The notes: generated from the letters alone by a model not told the origin. 64,000 nt of DNA from CAWEYO01 sp963813315 (GCA_963813315.1 CAWEYO010000001.1:1-64000); one strand, 5' to 3'. Numbered from the stretch's first letter, positions 20,874 to 30,180 are shown. A program made the numbers and translations.

Positions 20874-21033
20874 GAGGAAGATGAGGTCAGGTTTGGTCAT
20901 TCTGCCGGTTAATTTGCGCCAAATCCATCGGGCCTCCGGCTCGGCCGTACCACCGGTACGACCGTCGCCGAACCTCTCGGCCTTGTCGCAAATTTCCTCC
21001 AGCAGAGTGACCAAACCTGACCTCATCTTCCTC
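20874..21033. repeat. 160-base extended palindrome between zwf and the aldehyde dehydrogenase gene
   Basis: Outer arms 20874-20905 and 21002-21033 pair over 32 bases with one mismatch (core GATGAGGTCAGGTTTGGTCA). Inside, AATTTGCG and CGCAAATT, the GGCC/GGCCG-rich stretches and a central GTACCACCGGTAC are also largely self-complementary. Almost the whole unit could fold as a cruciform. It is long for a simple operator and looks like a small non-autonomous element sitting in the zwf promoter. Confidence 0.8.
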
Positions 21034-21198
21034 AAGCCTATAATCTAATCGATTTAAAATTGCCAGTGCCATGCTGTCACATCCCTTGGCGCGGTGGTGA
21101 GCCTTGACACCGGCATGAACGGCGCGATTGTTCTGCCGCTGAGCCTTCCGCGTTTGCAGCATAGGATCGTTGCCGGGTTACACCAAGGAGACAAAGCA

Positions 21199-22674
21199 AT
21201 GGGGACGCATCTTTCGCGCACCGTCGCCGAAGGGCTGGCGTTCATGCAGCTCATTGATGGAAAGCCCGTCGATTCCGTGTCGGGGCTTCGGATCGATGTG
21301 GTGTCTCCTTCCGACGGCAAGGTCTTCGCATCAATTCCGGCATCTGGCGAGACAGATGTCGATCGCGCTGTAAAAGCTGCACGGCGCGCCTTCGATGGTG
21401 GCCCGTGGGGCAGGATGCCCGCGGTCGAACGTGGGCGCTGCCTGACGCGGCTCTTCCATCTTGTGGAGGAGAACGGCGCCGAACTAGCCGCACTCGAATC
21501 GCGCGACACCGGCAAGCCGGTACGGCAGGGCAAGGCCGACGTCGCCGCCGCCGCGCGCTACTTCGAATTCTACGGCGGCGCGGGCGACAAGATCCATGGC
21601 GACACGATCCCCTTCCTCGCTGGTTACACCGCCCTGACCTTACGCGAGCCGCATGGGGTGGTTGGTGCGATCATTCCCTGGAACTATCCGTTGCAGATTC
21701 TGTCCCGCGTCGCCGGGGCCGCACTTGCAATGGGCAATACGCTGGTGGTGAAACCGGCGGAAGACGCATCGCTGACCGCGATCCGCATGGCGGAACTCGC
21801 GCTCGAAGCGGGAATTCCAAGAGGCGTGTTCAATGTCATCACTGGCTACGGCCGCGAAGCGGGCGCCGCGCTCTCGGCGCACCCGCTGGTCGACTTCGTC
21901 ACCTTTACAGGCTCGCCCATGATCGGCACCGCCATTCAGCAGGCGGCCGCGATCAACAATCGCGGCGTCACCATGGAACTGGGCGGCAAGTCGCCGCAAA
22001 TCGTCTTTGCGGATGCCGATGCAGAGGCCGTGCTGCCCGTGCTCGTGAACGCCGTCATCCAGAACGGCGGCCAGACCTGCTCGGCCGGCAGCCGCGTCCT
22101 GATCGAGCGGTCCATCTACGAGGAAGTGGCCGCCGGGCTTGCAAAGCGCTTTTCGAAACTCCTCGCCGGTCCGCATGACGCCGACCTCGATCTTGGGGCG
22201 TTGATCAACCCGAGGCAGAAGGAACGCGTTGCGGCGATGGTCGCGGCTGCGCGGGAAGCGGGGTTTCCCGTCCTGGCCGAGGGCGCCGTCCATCCCGCCG
22301 CTCCGGCCGGCGGCTACTATCACGCGCCGGTCCTGTTCGGGTTGGTCGATCCCGAAGCCGCGATCGCGCAGGAAGAGGTTTTCGGACCGGTCCTCACTTT
22401 ATTCCCCTTTGACGACGAGGAATCGGCGATCCGACTGGCCAACGGCACGAATTTCGGGCTCGTGGCCGGCATTTGGACGAAGGACGGTGGACGCCAGCAC
22501 CGGGTTGCGAAACGTGTGCGGGCCGGGCAGGTTTATGTCAACAGCTATGGTGCCGGTGGCGGTGTCGAACTGCCGTTCGGCGGCTTCAAGAAATCCGGTC
22601 ATGGCAGGGAGAAGGGTTTCGAAGCCCTCTACGACATGTCGGCCACCAAGACCATTGTCTTCAATCACGGGTAG
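21199..22674 (+). CDS. Aldehyde dehydrogenase, PuuC/BetB type
   Basis: The 491-residue NAD(P)-dependent enzyme oxidises an aldehyde to its acid. ATG 21199 has AAGGAG eight bases upstream; the longer frame to 21094 lacks such a site. Motifs are IIPWNYPLQI, MELGGKSPQIVF (catalytic Glu), NGGQTCSAGSR (catalytic Cys) and EEVFGPVLTLFPF. The family includes betaine aldehyde and gamma-glutamyl-aminobutyraldehyde dehydrogenases. Because PuuB- and PuuA-like genes lie close by and a putrescine transporter is 10 kb away, an aminoaldehyde from putrescine is the favoured substrate. Sequence alone cannot decide. The SDR gene follows after 12 bases. Confidence 0.85.
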   Translation: MGTHLSRTVAEGLAFMQLIDGKPVDSVSGLRIDVVSPSDGKVFASIPASGETDVDRAVKAARRAFDGGPWGRMPAVERGRCLTRLFHLVEENGAELAALESRDTGKPVRQGKADVAAAARYFEFYGGAGDKIHGDTIPFLAGYTALTLREPHGVVGAIIPWNYPLQILSRVAGAALAMGNTLVVKPAEDASLTAIRMAELALEAGIPRGVFNVITGYGREAGAALSAHPLVDFVTFTGSPMIGTAIQQAAAINNRGVTMELGGKSPQIVFADADAEAVLPVLVNAVIQNGGQTCSAGSRVLIERSIYEEVAAGLAKRFSKLLAGPHDADLDLGALINPRQKERVAAMVAAAREAGFPVLAEGAVHPAAPAGGYYHAPVLFGLVDPEAAIAQEEVFGPVLTLFPFDDEESAIRLANGTNFGLVAGIWTKDGGRQHRVAKRVRAGQVYVNSYGAGGGVELPFGGFKKSGHGREKGFEALYDMSATKTIVFNHG

Positions 22675-22686
22675 GGCAGGCAAGGC

Positions 22687-23436
22687 ATGGCGCGTTTGAA
22701 GGACAAGGTAGCGATCATCACCGGCGCGGCGTCAGGTTTCGGCGAGGCTATGGCCAAGCGCTTCGCGGAAGATGGCGCGAAGGTCGTCGTTGCCGATTTG
22801 AACGCCAAGGGGGCGGAGCGCGTGGCCGGCGAGATCGGCAAGGCGGCGATCTGGGTGCAGACGGACGTTTCGCAGAGGTCCGAGTTCGACGAGATGGTCG
22901 GCGAGACCATGACTGTCTTTGGCCGTATCGACATCATGGTCAACAATGCCGGCTACACGCACCGCAACGGGGATATGCTGGCGGTGGACGAGCCAACCTT
23001 CGATCTTATCACCGCTGTCAATATGAAGGCGATATACCACGCTGCCCTTGCAGTCGTTCCGATTATGGAAAGGCAGGGCGGCGGCGTCATTCTCACCACT
23101 GCATCGACCGCGGGGATCCGGCCACGGCCAGGTCTGACATGGTACAATGCATCCAAGGGATGGGCGATCACGGCGACGAAGTCGATGGCTGTCGAACTGG
23201 CGCCGAAGAACATACGCGTCAATTGCCTTTGCCCCGTCGCTGGCGAGACCGGCATGCTTGCGCTTTTCATGGGGGAGGACACCCCGGAGAAGCGGGCTCA
23301 GTTCCGCGCGTCGATTCCGCTCGGGCGACTTTCCACTCCGACGGACGTCGCAAACGCAGCATTATGGCTCGTTTCCAGCGAGGCCGAGTTTATCACCGGC
23401 GTCGCGCTGGAGGTCGATGGGGGACGGTGTATTTGA
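22687..23436 (+). CDS. Short-chain dehydrogenase/reductase
   Basis: The 249-residue classical SDR has TGAASGFGEAMAKRF (cofactor site), NNAGYTHRNG, the active-site Ser in TTASTAG and the YNASKG Tyr-Lys pair, and ends VALEVDGGRCI. The Asp in VVVADLN favours NAD. It lies 12 bases after the aldehyde dehydrogenase and is almost certainly co-transcribed. The substrate is unknown; an alcohol or keto intermediate of the same pathway is plausible. Confidence 0.9.
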   Translation: MARLKDKVAIITGAASGFGEAMAKRFAEDGAKVVVADLNAKGAERVAGEIGKAAIWVQTDVSQRSEFDEMVGETMTVFGRIDIMVNNAGYTHRNGDMLAVDEPTFDLITAVNMKAIYHAALAVVPIMERQGGGVILTTASTAGIRPRPGLTWYNASKGWAITATKSMAVELAPKNIRVNCLCPVAGETGMLALFMGEDTPEKRAQFRASIPLGRLSTPTDVANAALWLVSSEAEFITGVALEVDGGRCI

Positions 23437-23831
23437 GGCCGTAGGAAGCTACGGCACTTCTCATACCAGCGGCTGTTATGTTCGACCGTCTATGCTGCCC
23501 TCGCCTGCCGGACACAAGAACCCTCTACGAATGATCCCCTCTCGTGCGTTTTCCAAGCACTTGCTCGGGGACAAGCCCGCTCGCAAATGCAGGAAAACGC
23601 TTTCTCCCCCGCAAGGGGGAGATAACGCTTGCACCGGCGCTTCTGCCAATCATTGAGGCAGACGATTCGCGGCGAGGACGACGCAGGCCCCTTATCTCCA
23701 CCCTTGCGGGGGAGAAAGGATTTTCATGATCTTGGCGAAGCCAGTCATAGAAAATCCAAGAGAGGGAAAAATCCACGAGAGGGGCGCAACAAAGCCGCAG
23801 TAAGGTGAGGCAAAGGTTGCAGCCGCTGCTA
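23437..23831. other. Gap between convergent genes with one inverted repeat
   Basis: No gene was recognised. It contains the inverted repeat listed at 23600-23718. Short frames reading through it have no protein pattern. Confidence 0.55.
23600..23718. repeat. Inverted repeat with CTTTCTCCCCCGCAAG arms
   Basis: The arm 23600-23625 (CTTTCTCCCCCGCAAGGGGG then AGATAA) pairs with 23692-23718 apart from one extra base. Each arm is itself partly palindromic. The type is common in intergenic regions of rhizobial genomes and may also end transcription from both sides. Confidence 0.65.
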
Positions 23832-25118
23832 TCAAATCCTGTCCCGCAGCGCGAACCAGTTCAGCGCCAGGAAAAGCAGCGGCGCGCGGAACCGGCGTCC
23901 GCCCGGAAATGGGGGAATTTTCAGGTCTTCGAAAAGCTTCAGCCGATCCCGATTTCCCGCGACTGTTTCAGCGTAGAGCTTGCCGACGAAGTTCGAGAGC
24001 ATGACGCCGTGGCCGGAATAGCCTCCGGCCGAGATTACGTTCGGCATCACCTCGCGCACGAAGGGCTTGCGCGGCACGGTAATGCCGACGAAGCCGCCCC
24101 ACGCGTGCGTGATTTCGACATCCTTCAACGAAGGATAGAGTTGGGCAATCTGCCGGCGAATCTGGACGCTGATGCCCTTTGGATCGTCGACGGTGTAGAT
24201 TTCCCGACCGCCGAAAAGCAGCCGTCCTTCCTTTGATTTGCGGAAATAGCGTACCACGAAGCGCGAATCGTCGACCGACTCGCCGCCGGGCAGAACAGCA
24301 CTGTCGGGGCCGAGCGGCGCTGTCGCGCCAATGAACGAGCCCAACGGCATAACATGCGCGGCACTCACCGGTTCGAGGTTGCCGCCATAGGCGTTGACCG
24401 CGATGAGACATTTGTCGGCGGTGATCGTCCCCTCCGGCGTAGTGACCCGCACCTTGCCCCCGGAAGATGCGATTCCGGTCGATTTCGTTCGTTCGAAAAG
24501 GCGCGCGCCGGCGGCAGCGGCGACGCGCGCCGTGCCCACCACCAGTTTGAGCGGATGGATGTGGCCGGTGCCGGTGTCTCGCGTGCCGCCGAAATAGTGC
24601 GCGGAGCCGAGTCGTTCGGCGGTTTCCGTGGCGTCCATGTATTTGATGTGCGGATAGTCGAAGCGTGTCGCCATGATCTCGGCATGTGCCTGATAGTCGG
24701 CTAAATAGCGCTTCTTGTGCGCGACCGACAGCTGACCCGGCATGTAGTCGATCTCGATGCCGTTCGCGGCGCTGAAGTCCAGAAGATGATGCTTTGCCTC
24801 CTCGGCAAGATCGAACAGCGCCTTGGCCCGCGCGAACCCCAGTTCCGCTTCGAGTTCTTCGGCCCAGGCACGCTGCCCTGTGCCAAGCTGTCCGCCATTG
24901 CGGCCCGACGCGCCGTCGCCAAAGCGGTGCGCCTCGATCAACACCACATTGGCGCCCGCCTTCGCAAGATGTGTCGCGGCCGATAGCCCGGTGAAGCCGC
25001 CGCCGACGACAACGACATCGGCGCTGGCGTCTCCTTCAAGCCGCGGATATTCCGGCCGGTCTTCGACCGTCGCTTCATACCAGGAAAAGCCGGGCGAAAT
25101 GGGAGATTTATAGGTCAT
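23832..25118 (-). CDS. puuB: FAD-dependent oxidoreductase, gamma-glutamylputrescine oxidase type
   Basis: The product has about 428 residues. VVVVGGGFTGLSAATHLAK near residue 37 is the FAD Rossmann site; EAHRFGDGASGRNGGQLGTG follows. Near the end HAWGGFVGITVPRKPFV and SAGGYSGHGVMLSNFVGKL are typical of the DadA/PuuB branch. Start 25118 (MTYKSPISPGFSWYEAT) fits relatives. It lies downstream of the PuuA-like gene on the same strand, which supports oxidation of gamma-glutamylputrescine. A glycine or other amine oxidase of the same family cannot be excluded. Confidence 0.8.
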   Translation of the reverse strand: MTYKSPISPGFSWYEATVEDRPEYPRLEGDASADVVVVGGGFTGLSAATHLAKAGANVVLIEAHRFGDGASGRNGGQLGTGQRAWAEELEAELGFARAKALFDLAEEAKHHLLDFSAANGIEIDYMPGQLSVAHKKRYLADYQAHAEIMATRFDYPHIKYMDATETAERLGSAHYFGGTRDTGTGHIHPLKLVVGTARVAAAAGARLFERTKSTGIASSGGKVRVTTPEGTITADKCLIAVNAYGGNLEPVSAAHVMPLGSFIGATAPLGPDSAVLPGGESVDDSRFVVRYFRKSKEGRLLFGGREIYTVDDPKGISVQIRRQIAQLYPSLKDVEITHAWGGFVGITVPRKPFVREVMPNVISAGGYSGHGVMLSNFVGKLYAETVAGNRDRLKLFEDLKIPPFPGGRRFRAPLLFLALNWFALRDRI

Positions 25119-25128
25119 GGCGGTCAAG

Positions 25129-25292
25129 GTGAATGGTGAATGGTGAATGGTGAAAGGTTAATAAGGCGGCGCCACTACGGATATCCGCAGAGAAAAAACG
25201 AGACGGCAACTTGTCGCTTGTCAGCCAGAGTACTGATCGTCATTGCTACCATTCACCATTCACCATTCACCATTCACCATTCACCATTCACA
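25129..25292. repeat. Inverted tracts of a 7-base tandem repeat
   Basis: GGTGAAT occurs three to four times at 25129-25157 and its complement ATTCACC five times perfectly plus one imperfect copy at 25251-25292. The second tract overlaps the stop codon of the glutamine-synthetase-like gene, and the first lies in the leader of puuB. The tracts could form a hairpin in the transcript between the two genes and could vary in copy number. Confidence 0.85.
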
Positions 25293-26718
25293 CATTCAGC
25301 AGCAGATACTCGCGCTCCCATGGGCTGATGACTTCCATGAAGGTCTCGAACTCCGCCCGCTTGATGGCGGCATAGGTCGTGGCAAAGGCAGCGCCGATCA
25401 TCTCCTTCAGCACCTCGTCGCCTTCGAACAGGTCGACCGCCTCGAGAAGGCCGCGCGGCAGGTCTATCTCGTCCTCGTTGACGGTGGTGCCCACAGGCGC
25501 ATCCGGTTTGATCCCTTCGATCATGCCGACCAGTCCGCAGGCGAGCGAAGCAGCAAGGGCCAGGTAGGGATTGGCGTCGGAGGAAGGGATACGGTTTTCG
25601 ACGCGGCGCCCGCTGGGGTCGGAGCGCGGTACGCGGAAGGCCGTGGTCCGGTTGTCGTAGCCCCATTTCGTATTCACCGGCGCAGAAGCTCCCTGGGTTA
25701 AGCGGCGGTAGGAATTCACATAGGGCGCAAACATCACGAGTGCGTTCGGCACATGCTTCTGCATGCCGCCGATAAAGTTGAAAAAGGCGTCCGTTTCGCG
25801 CCCGTCCTCCCCGGTGAACACGTTCCGGCCAGTCTTCTTCTCGATTACCGACTGGTGGATGTGCATGGCCGAGCCTGGCTGTCCCTGGATCGGTTTCGCC
25901 ATGAAGGTCGCGTAGGTGTCGTGCTTTAGTGCCGCTTCGCGGATCGTGCGCTTGAACATGAAGACCTGATCGGCGAGTTCTATCGGATCGCCGTGGCGGA
26001 GATTGATTTCGAGCTGGCCCGCACCTTCCTCATGGATCAGCGTGTCGATCTCCAGGCCCTGGCTCTCAGAAAAATGGTAGATGTCGTCGATCAGCTCGTC
26101 GAATTCGTTCACTCCCGCGATCGAATAGCCGGCGCCGCCGCCAATCGGCCGGCCCGAGCGCCCGACGGGCGGCACCAGCGGGTAGTCCGGGTCGGGATTC
26201 TTGCGCACGAGATAGAATTCGATTTCGGGTGCGACAACCGGTGTCAGTCCGCGTTTCTGATAGGCCGCCACGACGCGCTTCAGCACGTTGCGCGGTGTGA
26301 ATTCGACACTGCGGCCGTCCTGGTGAACGAGATCGCAGATAACCTGGGCTGTCGGGTCCTCCTCCCACGGAACGACGCATAGCGTCGAAAGGTCCGGCAG
26401 CAGCTTCAGATCGCCGTCGTCTTCGGGGTAGGAAAAGCCGTTGCCATCTTCAGGATAGCCGCCGGAGATCGTCATCATGAAGGGAGCCGACGGCAACGCC
26501 AGTGACGTATTCGAGGTGAACTTCTTGGACGGCATCATCTTGCCGCGCGCGACGCCGGCCTGATCCGGCGTGATACATTCGATGTCTTCGATGCCACGCC
26601 ATTCGAGCCAGGCGCTCACTTCCTTCCAGTCCTTGACGCCACGGAGATTTTTCACGAACGCGGGGATCCGCGAGCGCCCGCGGGTCGCGGGGCGAACTTC
26701 TTTTTTTCCGGCAGCCAT
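25288..26718 (-). CDS. puuA: Glutamine synthetase family protein, gamma-glutamylputrescine synthetase type
   Basis: The 476-residue ATP-dependent ligase has EIEFYLVR, the metal-site block HEEGAGQLEINL, GSAMHIHQSV and NTKWGYDNRTTAFRVPRSD. The last carries the substrate and phosphate Arg residues, here within a GS III/PuuA-like branch. The DLPRGLLEAVDLFEGDE tail matches rhizobial PuuA/GlnT-like proteins. The family also includes true glutamine synthetases. Adjacency to puuB, the aldehyde dehydrogenase and, further on, potFGHI favours gamma-glutamylation of putrescine. The stop lies inside a heptamer repeat tract. Confidence 0.85.
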   Translation of the reverse strand: MAAGKKEVRPATRGRSRIPAFVKNLRGVKDWKEVSAWLEWRGIEDIECITPDQAGVARGKMMPSKKFTSNTSLALPSAPFMMTISGGYPEDGNGFSYPEDDGDLKLLPDLSTLCVVPWEEDPTAQVICDLVHQDGRSVEFTPRNVLKRVVAAYQKRGLTPVVAPEIEFYLVRKNPDPDYPLVPPVGRSGRPIGGGAGYSIAGVNEFDELIDDIYHFSESQGLEIDTLIHEEGAGQLEINLRHGDPIELADQVFMFKRTIREAALKHDTYATFMAKPIQGQPGSAMHIHQSVIEKKTGRNVFTGEDGRETDAFFNFIGGMQKHVPNALVMFAPYVNSYRRLTQGASAPVNTKWGYDNRTTAFRVPRSDPSGRRVENRIPSSDANPYLALAASLACGLVGMIEGIKPDAPVGTTVNEDEIDLPRGLLEAVDLFEGDEVLKEMIGAAFATTYAAIKRAEFETFMEVISPWEREYLLLNV

Positions 26719-26867
26719 CAATCACCAGGAGACATTGCAGATTTGAGATTATAGCCGTGCCGCGCAGCGGAAGAAAAGGGGGCCAGAGAAGGCCGGCGGG
26801 CTTGCTCGGCCATCATGGCTGCAGCGGCCCGTCAAAACTGTCGATTGCCCGATTCTCGCGCGCGGAG

Positions 26868-27110
26868 CTAGCCCCCGCTGGTCTGGGTTACGATCACAGG
26901 GATCAGCAAGTCGCCCCAATTGCCATTGCCGCCGTGATGGCGTGCGGAGCGCACCAGTTCCACCGACACCCCAGCCTCCACGGCCTTCATCACCGACTGG
27001 TTGAGCCGGTGCAAATCGTTGGCCACAATGCGGATCGCGGCCTGCTGGTCCGCGCTCATCGCAGAAGCCTGTTCCTCCGCCCGTTCCTTGACGCGTGTTC
27101 TCGGTGCCAT
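26868..27110 (-). CDS. Small conserved-looking hypothetical protein beside aceA
   Basis: The 80-residue product begins MAPRTRVKERAEEQASAMSA at 27110, where AGGGAG lies about nine bases upstream. A longer frame to 27173 adds only basic residues. The middle is helical (AAIRIVANDLHRLNQSVMKAVEAGVSVELV) when read in pieces of that order, and the end is beta-like. No family was recognised. It follows aceA by 77 bases on the same strand and may be co-transcribed with it. Confidence 0.65.
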   Translation of the reverse strand: MAPRTRVKERAEEQASAMSADQQAAIRIVANDLHRLNQSVMKAVEAGVSVELVRSARHHGGNGNWGDLLIPVIVTQTSGG

Positions 27111-27187
27111 TCTCGATTTCTCCCTCGCCGTAGCTTTCCGACGTTTTCCGGGGGACTTAACGCCCCCGGCCAACGTTTCGCAAGATG

Positions 27188-28477
27188 TTACTCGGCTGCA
27201 GGCTTGAACTGCGCATGCTCGGTCGAATCGTGCATGGCCGTCGTTGACGACCTGCCGCCGCTGATTGCCATGGACACAGCGTCGAAATAGCCGGTGCCGA
27301 CCTCGCGCTGATGCTTGGTTGCGGTGTAGCCGTTGGCTTCGGCCGCGAACTCTGCCTCCTGCAGCTCCGAATAGGCTGCCATCTGGCGATCCTTGTAGCC
27401 GCGCGCCAGTTCGAACATGCCGAAATTCAACTGGTGGAATCCGGCCAGAGTGATGAACTGGAACTTGTAGCCCATGGCTCCGAGTTCGCGCTGGAACCGG
27501 GCTATCGTGGCGTCGTCGAGGTGCTTCTTCCAGTTGAAGGACGGCGAGCAGTTATAGGCCAGTAGCTTGCCGGGATGATGCTTGCGCACGCCCTCGGCAA
27601 ACTTCCTCGCCTGCTCCAAATCGGGCTTGGAGGTCTCGCACCAGATCAGATCGGCGTGCGGAGCATAGGCGACCGCGCGGGCGATGCAGGGCTCAAGACC
27701 GTTTTTCACCTGGTAGAAGCCTTCGACCGTGCGGCCCGCGTCGTAGTCGACGAAGGGCCGATCTCGCTCGTCTATGTCGGAGGTGAGCAGCTTCGCAGCT
27801 TCCGCGTCGGTGCGCGCGACGACCAGCGTCGGCACGCCCATCACGTCGGCCGCAAGCCGCGCCGCGTTGAGGTTGCGAATGTGGGCGGCAGTCGGGATCA
27901 GCACCTTGCCCCCGAGATGGCCGCATTTCTTCTCCGAAGCCAGTTGATCCTCATAGTGGACGCCTGCCGCGCCGGCCTCGATGAATGCCTTCATGATCTC
28001 GAATGCATTGAGAGGACCGCCGAAGCCGGCTTCTGCATCGGCGATGATCGGCGCAAACCATGTTTCGACCGAAAGACCGTTGCCCTCGGACGTCTCGATC
28101 TGGTCCGCGCGTTGAAGCGTCCGGTTGATTCGCCGGGCGAGTTCGGGTGCCGCATTGGCCGGGTAGAGCGACTGATCGGGATACATGGCCGAGGCGGTGT
28201 TGGCATCGGCGGCGACCTGCCAGCCCGAGAGGTAGATCGCTTTCAGGCCGGCGCGGACCATCTGCATGGCCTGATTGCCGGACAGCGCGCCGAGCGCATT
28301 CACGAAATCCTCTTCGTGGATCAGTTTCCACAGGCGATTGGCACCCATCTCCGCAAGGCTGTGCCGAATCTGGACCGAGCCGCGCAGCCGCTTCACGTCG
28401 GCTGGGGTGTACGGGCGTTCGATGCCGTCGAAGCGGCCTTCCGGCGCGGTTGGAACGAGGTTGTAAAAATCGGTCAT
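27188..28477 (-). CDS. aceA: Isocitrate lyase
   Basis: The glyoxylate-cycle enzyme splits isocitrate into succinate and glyoxylate during growth on acetate or fatty acids. The 429-residue protein contains SGWQVAADAN, HYEDQLASEKKCGHLGGKVL with the catalytic KKCGH, and NCSPSFNWKKHL. The start at 28477 (MTDFYNLVPTAPEGRF) is the conserved one; the frame extends eight codons further upstream. The divergent ScfR/RamB-type gene begins 254 bases away, the usual arrangement for its regulator. Confidence 0.95.
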   Translation of the reverse strand: MTDFYNLVPTAPEGRFDGIERPYTPADVKRLRGSVQIRHSLAEMGANRLWKLIHEEDFVNALGALSGNQAMQMVRAGLKAIYLSGWQVAADANTASAMYPDQSLYPANAAPELARRINRTLQRADQIETSEGNGLSVETWFAPIIADAEAGFGGPLNAFEIMKAFIEAGAAGVHYEDQLASEKKCGHLGGKVLIPTAAHIRNLNAARLAADVMGVPTLVVARTDAEAAKLLTSDIDERDRPFVDYDAGRTVEGFYQVKNGLEPCIARAVAYAPHADLIWCETSKPDLEQARKFAEGVRKHHPGKLLAYNCSPSFNWKKHLDDATIARFQRELGAMGYKFQFITLAGFHQLNFGMFELARGYKDRQMAAYSELQEAEFAAEANGYTATKHQREVGTGYFDAVSMAISGGRSSTTAMHDSTEHAQFKPAAE

Positions 28478-28649
28478 TGCGGTCTCCGTTTCGAAAATCA
28501 TGGCTATACCTGCCCGGCAGCAACTGGAAGGGCCAAACGCCTATTCGGCTATTACTTCATTTACATTGCAGTGCGGAATACGCAAAAGGACACGCAGAAA
28601 ATGTCCAAAAAAATCGGGTAATCCTGTATTGAGTTTGACGTGCTGGCCC

Positions 28650-28720
28650 TGTAAATCTGTAAATGTTGTAAAAACACAGAAGTCGCAGCCGGTCTGCCCA
28701 GGATTGTCAAACCTTGTAAA
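28650..28720. promoter_or_regulatory. TGTAAA repeat boxes between aceA and its regulator
   Basis: TGTAAA occurs at 28650, 28658, 28667 and 28715, with three copies spaced eight to nine bases apart. Regulators of the RamB/ScfR type bind repeated short motifs at glyoxylate genes and at their own promoters. These boxes are therefore plausible operators. The assignment is by position and repetition only. Confidence 0.45.
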
Positions 28721-28731
28721 GCGCAATCGCG

Positions 28732-30180
28732 ATGGCTGAACTGAAAGTCTTTGCCGGGCCGCGCATCCGGCGTATCCGCAATGCCAAGGGCCTGACCCAG
28801 ACGGCAATGGCCGAAGGGCTCGGAATTTCACCGTCCTATCTCAATCTCATCGAGCGGAACCAGCGTCCGCTGACCGTGCAACTGATCCTAAAGCTGGCAA
28901 CGGTCTACAAGGTCGAGCCGGAGGAACTGCGCGGCGAGGCCGGCGGCTCGATCGCGGCCCTTCGCGAAGTCTTTGCCGATCCGCTGCTTGCCGGCGAGCT
29001 GCCGGGCGACCAGGAATTGATGGAGATCGCCGAGGCGGCGCCCAATGCAGCGGCGGCAGTCATAAAGCTGTTCCGCGCTTACCGCGAGCAGGCCGAGCGG
29101 CTTTCCGATCTGTCCGAGCTCCTGGCCCGCGATGGGCGGGCGACTTCGCTTTCCGGTGCCCGGCTTCCGATCGACGAGGTGCGCGAGACCTTCGAGCGCA
29201 GGCCGAATCACTTCGCCTCGATAGAGGGGGAGGCCGAAGCATTCACCAACCTGCTCGATCCCGCAGACGACCTCTCCGGAGCCCTGAAAAAATGGTTGAA
29301 GCAGGAACACGGCATCGTTGTACGGGTTTTGCCGGCCGCCACGATGCCGAACTGGCGCCGTCGTTACGATCGTCACTCCCAAAGGCTTTTTATTTCCGAG
29401 CGGCTGTCGCCCTTCGACCAATTGCGGGAAATAGCGATGGAAGCATGCCTCGTGCGAATGCGCGTCGCCATCGCGGCCGAACTTGAGGGATTGAAGCTCT
29501 CGTCCGACGAGGCGCGGCGACTTGGCCGCTTCGAACTGGCGCGCTATGCGGCTCACGCTTTGATGATGCCCTATACGGCCTTCCAGAGTGCTGCATTTCG
29601 CTGCCGCTACGACATCGACGTGTTGCGCTCGCGCTTCCGCGTATCGTTCGAACTGGCGGCAAACCGTCTGACCATGCTCAATCGGCCGGGCAGTCAGGGT
29701 ATCCCGTTCTTCATGCTGGAAGTGGACAATGCAGGGCATCGATTCCGCAGGGCCGGCGCCCAGGGCTTCCCGCACAGCCGTTTCGGCGGCGGTTGTCCGA
29801 AACTGCCCGTACACGCGGCCTTCGCGCAGCCCGGCCAGATCCTTGTCGAGGCGGTGGAAATGCCCGACGGCGCCGAATTTCTGTGCATCGCCCGGACGCT
29901 GGAGGGACCGCAGGGCGGCTTCTCCGAACGTCCGCGCCGGACCGCCTTGCTGCTTGGCTGCGATATCGGGTTCAGGGACGAGATCGTCTATGGCGCGGCA
30001 CTTCCAGGACTGATGGCAGGAACCGCCGGCAAGCCAAGCCAGTTCGCCGCAACGCCGGTCGGTCCCGCCTGCCGCCTTTGCGAGCGGTCCGGGTGCCTTG
30101 CCCGCGCAGAACCACCGGTGACGCGGCCGCTGGGGCTCGACGAGATGGTGACGGGTCTGAGCGCATTCGATTTCCAGTAG
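28732..30180 (+). CDS. Short-chain fatty acyl regulator family protein (XRE, RamB/ScfR type)
   Basis: The 482-residue protein has an N-terminal XRE helix-turn-helix (residues about 8-62; TQTAMAEGLGISPSYLNLIERN). An IrrE-like middle domain (about 150-300) follows. The C-terminal domain has a Cys pair in GPACRLCERSGC. In this family the middle domain often lacks the HExxH zinc motif; here the equivalent stretch reads QLREIAMEACLV, so it should not be a peptidase. Such regulators sense acyl-CoA status and control aceA and related genes. It is divergent from aceA. Confidence 0.85.
   Translation: MAELKVFAGPRIRRIRNAKGLTQTAMAEGLGISPSYLNLIERNQRPLTVQLILKLATVYKVEPEELRGEAGGSIAALREVFADPLLAGELPGDQELMEIAEAAPNAAAAVIKLFRAYREQAERLSDLSELLARDGRATSLSGARLPIDEVRETFERRPNHFASIEGEAEAFTNLLDPADDLSGALKKWLKQEHGIVVRVLPAATMPNWRRRYDRHSQRLFISERLSPFDQLREIAMEACLVRMRVAIAAELEGLKLSSDEARRLGRFELARYAAHALMMPYTAFQSAAFRCRYDIDVLRSRFRVSFELAANRLTMLNRPGSQGIPFFMLEVDNAGHRFRRAGAQGFPHSRFGGGCPKLPVHAAFAQPGQILVEAVEMPDGAEFLCIARTLEGPQGGFSERPRRTALLLGCDIGFRDEIVYGAALPGLMAGTAGKPSQFAATPVGPACRLCERSGCLARAEPPVTRPLGLDEMVTGLSAFDFQ

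Noticed and set aside
18989..20884. 631-codon open frame on the plus strand
   Set aside because: It lies exactly antisense to pgl and zwf, both well supported, and its translation is Arg/His-rich without motifs. This is typical shadow coding in GC-rich DNA.
25251..25292. Possible CRISPR-like array (ATTCACC repeats)
   Set aside because: Units are seven bases with no spacers. This is a simple tandem repeat.
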